Positions 1 to 5,012 of a stretch of DNA of 5,012 nucleotides are shown here, piece by piece. Source of the stretch: Elusimicrobiota bacterium. Lineage in GTDB: Bacteria > RUG730. The translations under genes were made by a program, and so were the position numbers. A model generated the notes under the pieces. That model worked only from the letters and a program-made list of their open reading frames with translations, made no database searches and was not told the origin of the DNA. The DNA lies in NCBI GenBank assembly GCA_031259185.1, contig JAIRLV010000282.1, positions 1-5,012 of the forward strand. The letters are read 5' to 3'. The first letter of the stretch is position 1, and the number at the start of each line of letters is the position of its first letter.

Positions 1-117
1 ATAGCAAGCGAGCAAACAAATAGAGTAGCATATTTGATGGAATTAGACCCAAAATACTGCGATGTGATTATTGCAAGATGGGAAAAATTGACGGGTGAGA
101 AAGCGGAGAGGTTATAA
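1..117 (+). CDS. DNA methyltransferase, C-terminal end (partial, phage-type)
   Basis: The frame is open from the first base and stops at TAA 115-117, giving 38 residues; the start lies outside the window. The segment YLMELDPKYCDVIIARWEKL followed by TGEKA is characteristic of the extreme C-terminus of N-4/N-6 DNA methyltransferases of the kind found in prophages and mobile elements, often next to a ParB-like domain. In these enzymes the 'ElDpkYcdvii.RWe..tG' stretch is the last strand and helix of the SAM-binding Rossmann fold. The enzyme would methylate adenine or cytosine in DNA, but the catalytic (D/N/S)PP(Y/W) motif is not in view, so target and base cannot be told. Its GC (about 38% by hand count) is well above that of the phosphorylase gene. 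It is the only convincing plus-strand gene and may mark the edge of a prophage or its remnant. Confidence 0.68.
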   Translation: MASEQTNRVAYLMELDPKYCDVIIARWEKLTGEKAERL

Positions 118-155
118 TGAATTTTATAAAAATTTTGAAAAATAAACCGCATTAA
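117..155 (+). pseudogene. Short ATGA-coupled ORF after the methylase, probably a broken gene
   Basis: The methylase stop TAA overlaps an ATG by one base (taATGa), the usual coupling arrangement in phage operons. The frame then gives only MNFIKILKNKPH before TAA at 153-155. No ribosome binding site of note lies in front beyond the purine-rich end of the methylase gene (gcggagagg). The most economical reading is that a following phage gene started here and was lost when sequence to the right was replaced. It could equally be chance, since AT-rich DNA gives ATGs easily. No function is proposed. Confidence 0.22.
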
Positions 156-163
156 CTTCTCTC

Positions 164-652
164 TCAAATATATAAATTATTTGGGGACTTATTTGCGTAG
201 CCATTCGGATTCGCCAATATAAAATCTGCCTTGCCTCCATGCATTTCTATTTGTCCACCTAAACTACTTCTTTTATTACTCGTCACTTCATTCAATACTA
301 TTTTCGCTTCCCGACCTGCTTCCATCAAATATTGATTCCCTATTACTTCGCCTCCTAACTTTGATACTCCCAACAATTCTTTCGAGTTATTCACTACCAA
401 ATTCCTTTCGTCTACATTAAAATCTTTATATCTATTATGCGATAGTCCTTTTTCATTCGGCGTCGCTATATTTACCAATGGCGTCCCATTACTCGTTACA
501 TCTACTTGCGTTTTCGTACTGCCATCTACTACTATTATCTCTTGCCCCATCGCATTACTAATTTCTGCTATTATCATCACTACCACTAGCATCATACTCA
601 TCAGCTTCCTTTTAACTAAATTCACTCTTTTCACTTTTATTCTAATTTGCAT
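164..652 (-). CDS. Truncated two-partner-secretion adhesin (filamentous haemagglutinin N-terminal TPS domain)
   Basis: A 162-residue product. The chosen start is ATG 652-650 because AAGGAGG (661-667) lies 8 bases upstream; an upstream in-frame TTG at 730 has no such site. Residues 1-36 form a long signal peptide: a basic stretch (RIKVKRVNLVKRK), then a hydrophobic core MLVVVMII, ending near SNAMGQ. Residues 45-150 are the TPS/haemagglutination-activity domain, with GTPLVNIATPNEKGLSHNRY, KDFNV, LVVNNS, IVLNEVTS and ILANPNG. This domain is exported by Sec and recognised by a TpsB/FhaC-type outer-membrane pore so that the attached beta-helix can be secreted. The usual first NPNL motif is degenerate (GNQYL). 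TPS exoproteins normally run to many hundreds of residues; this one ends 11 residues after NPNG with an unrelated tail, so it is a truncated and probably non-functional remnant. No TpsB partner is in view. Its GC is about twice that of the neighbouring phosphorylase gene. Confidence 0.88.
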   Translation of the reverse strand: MQIRIKVKRVNLVKRKLMSMMLVVVMIIAEISNAMGQEIIVVDGSTKTQVDVTSNGTPLVNIATPNEKGLSHNRYKDFNVDERNLVVNNSKELLGVSKLGGEVIGNQYLMEAGREAKIVLNEVTSNKRSSLGGQIEMHGGKADFILANPNGYANKSPNNLYI

Positions 653-660
653 ACTACTTA

Positions 661-667
661 CCTCCTT
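661..667 (-). promoter_or_regulatory. Strong ribosome binding site of the TPS adhesin
   Basis: On the minus strand AAGGAGG is followed by TAAGTAGT and then ATG 652. A full anti-16S match at 8-base spacing decides this start over the TTG at 730. Confidence 0.8.
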
Positions 668-688
668 CTTAATTATTATTGCTTTTTT

Positions 689-715
689 ATTACTTTTATT
701 ACTTTCATTACTTTC
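689..715 (-). repeat. Three 9-bp tandem units in the adhesin leader
   Basis: On the plus strand the units are attactttt, attactttc, attactttc; on the minus strand this reads as AGTAAT-based units (GAAAGTAAT, GAAAGTAAT, AAAAGTAAT). The unit length is a multiple of three and the frame from TTG 730 stays open through it (SNESNKSNKK), so copy changes would not shift that frame. Because the real start is probably ATG 652, I read it as a repeat in untranslated leader. Confidence 0.55.
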
Positions 716-771
716 ATCCTTCTCACTCAATAAACTAGTTTTTTTATCTTTACTTAAAATAATTTCTCGCT

Positions 772-799
772 TATCATATCATATCATATCATATCATAT
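772..799 (-). repeat. Pentanucleotide tandem repeat, (TGATA)5 on the minus strand
   Basis: Five perfect TATCA units run from 772 to 796 on the plus strand, plus a partial TAT to 799. On the coding (minus) strand they are TGATA units located about 120 bases upstream of the adhesin ATG. Every reading frame through the array meets TGA within 15 bases, so it cannot be coding. Each unit junction contains TATGAT, a 5/6 match to the -10 consensus TATAAT. The array lies just downstream of a better promoter-like pair at 819-847. Short tandem repeats at such a place are classic sites of slipped-strand mispairing that alter expression of surface proteins. Confidence 0.9.
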
Positions 800-818
800 T
801 GCTGTATCATTAATTATT

Positions 819-847
819 AATATACTATTTTTTTTACTTTTTTTCAA
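819..847 (-). promoter_or_regulatory. Predicted sigma-70 type promoter for the adhesin
   Basis: On the minus strand TTGAAA (847-842) is followed after exactly 17 bases by TATATT (824-819), each 5/6 to consensus. Transcription would start near 812, giving a leader of about 160 bases that contains the TGATA array and the 9-bp units. In DNA this AT-rich chance matches are common, so confidence is moderate; the optimal spacing and position upstream of a well-formed gene favour it. Confidence 0.5.
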
Positions 848-1034
848 CTTTTTTTATGATTTTTTTTTATTTACATTGCTTTTTTAGGATCTATTTAGTA
901 TTTTTAAGCTAGTTTCGCTTAAAATAAACTTTCATAGTGCGGAGATTTTATTTTTGCGGATTTTGGCTAATTCTCTTTTGATATTTCAAGATTTGAAGTC
1001 TATATAATAAAAAAATGTTTTTTTAATAAAATTT
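848..1034. other. Intergenic stretch between the phosphorylase-like gene and the adhesin promoter, with hairpins
   Basis: No open frame of useful length is seen on either strand. An 8-bp perfect inverted repeat TTTTAAGC (902-909) / GCTTAAAA (917-924) with a 7-base loop could form a weak hairpin, and flanking agta / aact extend it imperfectly. A second small hairpin is TTCAA (985-989) / TTGAA (993-997). Next to the upstream gene's stop an A7-TG-T7 run (1009-1024) could act as an AT-only stem with a following T tract. None is a strong intrinsic terminator. The interval 905-975 is richer in G and C than the flanking poly-T DNA, which could mean a decayed gene end or a dispersed repeat; this is an inference. 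Confidence 0.4.
1009..1024 (-). terminator. Possible weak terminator after the phosphorylase-like gene
   Basis: Eleven bases past the TAG stop (1035-1037) the minus strand reads A7, CA, T7, then ATTATA. This could form a six-pair A-U stem with a four-base loop, with the T run serving as the release tract. It has no G-C pairs in the stem, so stability is low. It is listed because it is the only stem-plus-T-run candidate immediately after the two-gene unit. Confidence 0.22.
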
Positions 1035-1895
1035 CTATAAAATTCTTTCTAAAATAAATTCGCTCAAATTTTTTCGCGCAAGATAAAAATTTTTTTTAAA
1101 AGTTCTTATCTGTTTTATTTGTTTAAAAACTTTAAAAATATTATATTTAAAATTTTTTAATAAAATTTTTAAATATTCATAATTCATTTTTTTATTATTC
1201 GTTATAAATTCGCAAATTGTCGGTTTTAGTTGTTTTTCAGAATTAATAAAAATATCAGAAAATTTATAATCTAATTCATTACCGATACATTTAAAAATAT
1301 TTATATTATTCATGTCAAATTTTTTATAAAATGTTGAAAAACTTTTCACCCAATAAAAGGTTTCCATATCTACTACTTCTAGATTTTTAAATTTATTTTT
1401 TTTCAAAATCTCATATTTTTTTTCTATATCTACAAATTTATCAACTGTCAATAAAATTGTTTCTCTATCTTTTTTAAACAATTCAATTTTCTCATCTTCA
1501 TATACTACAATATTTGGTTCCACAATATCTCCAATCTTCAAAATGCCATTAATTGAGAGCGATATACCGATTAAAAATATTTTATCAAAAGACTCATCGC
1601 CTAAATTTTGCCTATAAAATTGTAAAAAAGCATCCAAATTTTTAGTCGCATTATTTTTACCCATGCCAGTATAAAAAACAAAAATTTGAATATTTTTACT
1701 CTTTTTTTCAAAAATAAAAATAGAACATTTTTTTAAAATTTTTTCATTTTGATTTATATTTTCATATTCATCATTTTCAGATTTTATATATGATAGATCT
1801 ATTTGCATTTTAGACATTTTCAAATTTTTAAATTTTTGTAATAAATATTCTATTTCAAATAATGTTGCTGAAATAATCAAAATTTTTTTAGTCAT
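1035..1895 (-). CDS. Divergent nucleoside phosphorylase/nucleosidase superfamily protein
   Basis: A 286-residue protein. Family features in order: an N-terminal strand KILIISATLFEIE (residues 4-16) with acidic residues where MTA/SAH-nucleosidases and futalosine hydrolase keep a catalytic Glu; TGMGKNNA (76-83), the phosphate/ribose-binding 'GmGk.nA' turn; IFLIGIS then LKIGDIV (106-125), matching 'GtaGgl...iGDiV'; and VVDMET (174-179), the 'vvdME' ribose-binding strand. The next family motif, normally (I)SDxAD with a catalytic Asp, reads IGNELD (204-209), so the key position is Asn206. Known members cleave N-glycosidic bonds of purine nucleosides, MTA/SAH or futalosine. The substrate here is unknown, and the weak motifs leave open an inactive or altered protein. 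The C-terminal 50 residues are very basic and aromatic (FKYNIFKVFKQIKQ) and look like an added tail. The ATG overlaps the upstream FtsB-like stop by 4 bases (ATGA), implying translational coupling. GC is very low (12-23% in sampled lines). Confidence 0.75.
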   Translation of the reverse strand: MTKKILIISATLFEIEYLLQKFKNLKMSKMQIDLSYIKSENDEYENINQNEKILKKCSIFIFEKKSKNIQIFVFYTGMGKNNATKNLDAFLQFYRQNLGDESFDKIFLIGISLSINGILKIGDIVEPNIVVYEDEKIELFKKDRETILLTVDKFVDIEKKYEILKKNKFKNLEVVDMETFYWVKSFSTFYKKFDMNNINIFKCIGNELDYKFSDIFINSEKQLKPTICEFITNNKKMNYEYLKILLKNFKYNIFKVFKQIKQIRTFKKNFYLARKNLSEFILERIL

Positions 1896-2203
1896 TTTTT
1901 GTCGCCTACAAATCCATAAATGGTTTCTCCATCTTTATAAAAAGCTAATTTCTTTCGCGCTATATTTTCTATATATTTATCGTCTGTTTCCAAAATTTTT
2001 ATATCTTTTTTTAATTTTTCTGTTTCTATTTCAAGTTGATAAGTTTTTTTTAACAAAAAATTTTTATATCTTTGTAGTTTTATAATTTTTAACAATGTAG
2101 TATTAAATATCAAAAAAAACAGTATTAAAAAGAATAATATTTTAGGTATTATTTTCTTTTTATCTTTACAATATAAAAAATTATTGTTTATGAAATTTAT
2201 CAT
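1892..2203 (-). CDS. FtsB/DivIC-like septum formation initiator protein
   Basis: A 103-residue protein with the build of the FtsB/DivIC family. There is a short cytoplasmic N-terminus with a basic patch (CKDKKK, 12-17), one membrane segment (about 19-39, KILFFLILFFLIF), an extracytoplasmic coiled coil rich in K, E, L and I (about 41-73), and the family's terminal block ENIARKKLAFYKDGETIYGF (79-98), resembling 'ie.iAReklgyvk.gE.iy'. Such proteins join FtsL and FtsQ/DivIB in the divisome and control septal peptidoglycan synthesis. Length matches the family's usual 90-125 residues. The start ATG 2203 has only a weak AAGG (2214-2217) upstream. The stop overlaps the phosphorylase-like gene by ATGA, so the two are expected to be co-expressed. 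FtsB and DivIC cannot be told apart from this sequence; FtsL is a less likely alternative. Confidence 0.82.
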   Translation of the reverse strand: MINFINNNFLYCKDKKKIIPKILFFLILFFLIFNTTLLKIIKLQRYKNFLLKKTYQLEIETEKLKKDIKILETDDKYIENIARKKLAFYKDGETIYGFVGDKK

Positions 2204-2222
2204 TATTTTTAAGCCTTATTTT

Positions 2223-2231
2223 ATTATAGCA
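2223..2231 (-). promoter_or_regulatory. Extended -10 promoter element before the FtsB-like gene
   Basis: The minus strand reads TGCTATAAT (2231-2223), a perfect -10 hexamer with the TGn extension, which can work without a good -35. No TTGACA-like box sits 16-18 bases upstream. Transcription would begin near 2216, only about 13 bases before the ATG and at the edge of the AAGG ribosome binding site, so the message would have an unusually short leader. Confidence 0.5.
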
Positions 2232-2258
2232 TCAAATTAATATCATAAATTAGCATCA
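2227..2258 (-). repeat. Direct repeat TGATGCTA, two copies 24 bp apart
   Basis: On the minus strand TGATGCTA occurs at 2258-2251 and again at 2234-2227. The second copy overlaps the extended -10 of the FtsB-like gene. The spacing is a little over two helical turns, which would suit a regulator's paired sites, but in AT-rich DNA the match may be chance. Confidence 0.4.
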
Positions 2259-2292
2259 TAATTAAAAAATAAATTAAAATATAATATAAAAA

Positions 2293-3480
2293 TTATTTTT
2301 TCAATAAAGCTATTTTTTCTAATGCTTGATTTATATCATCTATTAAATCCTCTACATCTTCTAATCCTACGCTAAATCTAAAAAAACCATTATGAAATTC
2401 TTTTGGATACAAATATTGCCTTTCATCATTTTCTCCTAAAAACACAATTAAACTTTCATCATGCCCCAATGATACAGCAGAGGTGATAAGTTGTAAATAA
2501 CTTATAAAAAGGTTGTGCGTATCATGGTTAGTTTTTAAGCCAAAAGCGAGAACACCCCCAAAACCATTTTCCATTTGAGAAATCGCAATTTCATAGCTTT
2601 TGTGATTTTTTAATCCTGGATATGATACAAAACTCACGCATTCTAATTTTTCTAAATATTCAGCAATTTTTATGGCATTTTCATTATGTTTTTTCATTCT
2701 CAAAGGTAAAGTCACAGCTCCTCTCATAATAAGCCATGCATTAAATGGACTTATCACTCCTCCTAAATTTATTTGTGACTCTTTACGTATAATATCTAAA
2801 TATTCTTTTTTACCACTGATTGAACCACCCATAGAATCTCCATGCCCATTGATATATTTTGTGAGGCTTTCAATACAAAAGTCAGCTCCAAGTTCTAAAG
2901 GTCTCTGATTATAAGGAGAAGCTAGCGTATTGTCAACCGACAATAAAGCATTATTACTGTGAGCTATTTTTGCAATTGCTTTTATATCTGAAATAGATAG
3001 AGTAGGATTTCCAGGTGTTTCAATATGAATCAATTTTGTGTTATAACGAATAGCATCGCTAATTGCTTCTAAATTCGAAGTGTCAACAATACTTGTTTGA
3101 ATATTGAATTTATTATTCAAAAGCTCATTAAATAGCCTGTAAACTGCAATATACGTGACACTAGAAAATATTATGTGATCTCCACTTTTTAAAAGTGCAA
3201 AAAATAGACCTGATAATGCTGCAACTCCACTTGCTAGAACTATACAATCCTCTGTATTTTCTAATGAAGCTATTTTTTCTTGTAAATATTGTTGATTGGA
3301 TCCACCATTTCTAGTATAAAGATTTTTGTTGGCACCACTCCAATTTATATCTGTTGGATCATATGGCAAAGCGTAACTATTCGCCATAGTAATAGGTCTT
3401 TTTATCGCATTTGTATCTTTGTCTATTTCGTTACCTGTATGTATCGCTCTCGTTTGGAATCCTAATTTTTTATTTTCCAT
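2293..3480 (-). CDS. PLP-dependent Cys/Met-metabolism (trans-sulfuration family) enzyme
   Basis: A complete 395-residue protein, the usual length for cystathionine gamma-synthase / gamma-lyase / methionine gamma-lyase / O-acetylhomoserine sulfhydrylase enzymes (fold type I, tetrameric, cytoplasmic). Seen motifs: TRAIHTG (10-16) at the N-terminus; YTR (55-57), whose Tyr and Arg normally reach the neighbouring subunit's PLP phosphate; ASGVAA (83-88), phosphate loop; Tyr110, stacking on PLP; ETPGNPTL (154-161); SVDNT (181-185), with Asp183 pairing to the pyridine nitrogen; SLTKYINGHGD (205-215), where Lys208 (codon 2857-2859) forms the Schiff base; and FRFSVGLED (367-375), with Arg368 the likely carboxylate anchor. 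Two positions are unusual: the conserved NPT after YxR is replaced by GSN (60-62), and the methionine gamma-lyase active-site Cys is replaced by Ala112. The reaction cannot be assigned beyond beta/gamma-elimination or replacement on sulfur amino acids; canonical methionine gamma-lyase is less likely. ATG 3480 is supported by AAGGAGG 5 bases upstream. Confidence 0.93.
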   Translation of the reverse strand: MENKKLGFQTRAIHTGNEIDKDTNAIKRPITMANSYALPYDPTDINWSGANKNLYTRNGGSNQQYLQEKIASLENTEDCIVLASGVAALSGLFFALLKSGDHIIFSSVTYIAVYRLFNELLNNKFNIQTSIVDTSNLEAISDAIRYNTKLIHIETPGNPTLSISDIKAIAKIAHSNNALLSVDNTLASPYNQRPLELGADFCIESLTKYINGHGDSMGGSISGKKEYLDIIRKESQINLGGVISPFNAWLIMRGAVTLPLRMKKHNENAIKIAEYLEKLECVSFVSYPGLKNHKSYEIAISQMENGFGGVLAFGLKTNHDTHNLFISYLQLITSAVSLGHDESLIVFLGENDERQYLYPKEFHNGFFRFSVGLEDVEDLIDDINQALEKIALLKK

Positions 3481-3485
3481 TAAAA

Positions 3486-3492
3486 CCTCCTT
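3486..3492 (-). promoter_or_regulatory. Strong ribosome binding site of the PLP enzyme
   Basis: AAGGAGG (minus strand) is followed by TTTTA and ATG 3480. The full match fixes the start. Confidence 0.8.
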
Positions 3493-3546
3493 GTTAAAAT
3501 CTTAAAAATTTCCCCAAAAAATTTCTTACACACCTTATCTATTTAT

Positions 3547-3612
3547 CTTGTAAAGAGTGCCAAGTTTTAAAATTTTTAACTTTTTTAAAATTTCAGTCCT
3601 CTTACAAAAGGA
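3547..3612 (-). promoter_or_regulatory. Self-complementary leader upstream of the PLP enzyme (candidate cis-acting RNA)
   Basis: Plus-strand TTGTAAAGAG (3548-3557) and CTCTTACAA (3599-3607) are inverted repeats, with nine pairs and one bulged base, enclosing an inner arm AAGTT (3562-3566) / AACTT (3578-3582). The distal strand of the outer stem can instead fold locally: TCC TCT TACA AAA GGA (3597-3612), six pairs including one G-U. The two folds exclude each other, as in attenuator-type leaders. The stretch 3597-3625 is richer in G/C than its surroundings. It matches no riboswitch or T-box consensus that I recognise. A TTGGCA (3563-3558, minus) resembles a -35 box, but no good -10 follows at 16-18 bases. 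Confidence 0.3.
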
Positions 3613-3640
3613 TAGCCCTAATCTTTGAAAATAAAAAATT

Positions 3641-3661
3641 AAAAAATATCTAGATTTTTTT
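3641..3661 (-). terminator. Possible intrinsic terminator after ligA
   Basis: On the minus strand a run of seven A's leads into ATCTAGAT and then A and six T's, forming an eight-pair stem with a CTAG loop and one bulged A. T-rich DNA (AATTTTTTATTTT) follows. It sits 54 bases past the ligase stop. The stem is almost all A-U, so it is weak, but the stem-plus-U-tract layout fits. If real, it separates ligA from the PLP gene. Confidence 0.35.
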
Positions 3662-3714
3662 GGTGAATTAGTTTTATTTTGCTAAAGATAAAAAATTTAA
3701 ATTTACACAGTTAA

Positions 3715-5012
<1,298 letters not shown>

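Noticed and set aside
1-152. Minus-strand open frame starting at ATG 152 and running off the left edge
   Set aside because: It is antisense to the recognisable methyltransferase C-terminus and shows no domain signature of its own.
653-730. TTG start at 730 giving a 188-residue adhesin
   Set aside because: ATG 652 has a full AAGGAGG at 8 bases and begins a typical basic-plus-hydrophobic signal peptide; the extra 26 residues are charged and cross a repeat.
772-799. CRISPR or iteron-type interpretation of the TATCA array
   Set aside because: Units are only 5 bp with no spacers, and there is no rep or cas gene nearby; a simple sequence repeat explains it.
1090-1097. T8 homopolymer within the phosphorylase-like gene as a phase-variation tract
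   Set aside because: Many equally long A/T runs occur throughout this AT-rich DNA, and this one is near the C-terminus of a gene with no surface role.
2672-2908. Plus-strand open frame of 78 codons
   Set aside because: Lies antisense inside the PLP enzyme, across its PLP-lysine region; it has no family resemblance and no ribosome binding site.

Overview
The window is very AT-rich and reads as chromosomal DNA of a low-GC fusobacterium, most likely the Leptotrichia/Sneathia/Streptobacillus group. This is inferred from base composition, strong AAGGAGG ribosome binding sites and a two-partner-secretion (TPS) type adhesin N-terminus next to Gram-negative-type division and housekeeping genes. No rRNA, tRNA or CRISPR array was seen, and genus cannot be fixed by reading alone.

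Layout. Positions 1-117 (+) hold the last 38 codons of a phage-type DNA methyltransferase, followed by an ATGA-overlapping start that dies after 12 codons. Everything else is on the minus strand. Read in transcription order from the right edge: the C-terminal two thirds of NAD-dependent DNA ligase (ligA, 5012-3715); a 234-bp spacer with a possible terminator and a possible folded leader; a complete PLP-dependent trans-sulfuration-family enzyme (3480-2293); an 89-bp spacer with an extended -10 element; a small FtsB/DivIC-like division protein (2203-1892); overlapping it by 4 bp, a divergent nucleoside-phosphorylase-superfamily protein (1895-1035); then a 382-bp gap with a promoter-like pair and a five-copy TGATA repeat; and finally a TPS adhesin cut off just after its NPNG motif (652-164).

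How the parts relate. FtsB-like and phosphorylase-like genes look co-transcribed and translationally coupled. ligA and the PLP enzyme are probably separate units. The left end (about 1-660) has visibly higher GC than the phosphorylase gene and is where two unrelated truncated genes, a phage methylase and an adhesin, converge. That makes it a recombination or insertion scar rather than an ordinary operon.

I found no convincing new multi-gene system. The items most worth a second look are the pentanucleotide repeat upstream of the adhesin (a candidate phase-variation switch), the chimeric junction at 118-205, the PLP enzyme with altered active-site motifs, and the self-complementary leader in front of it.
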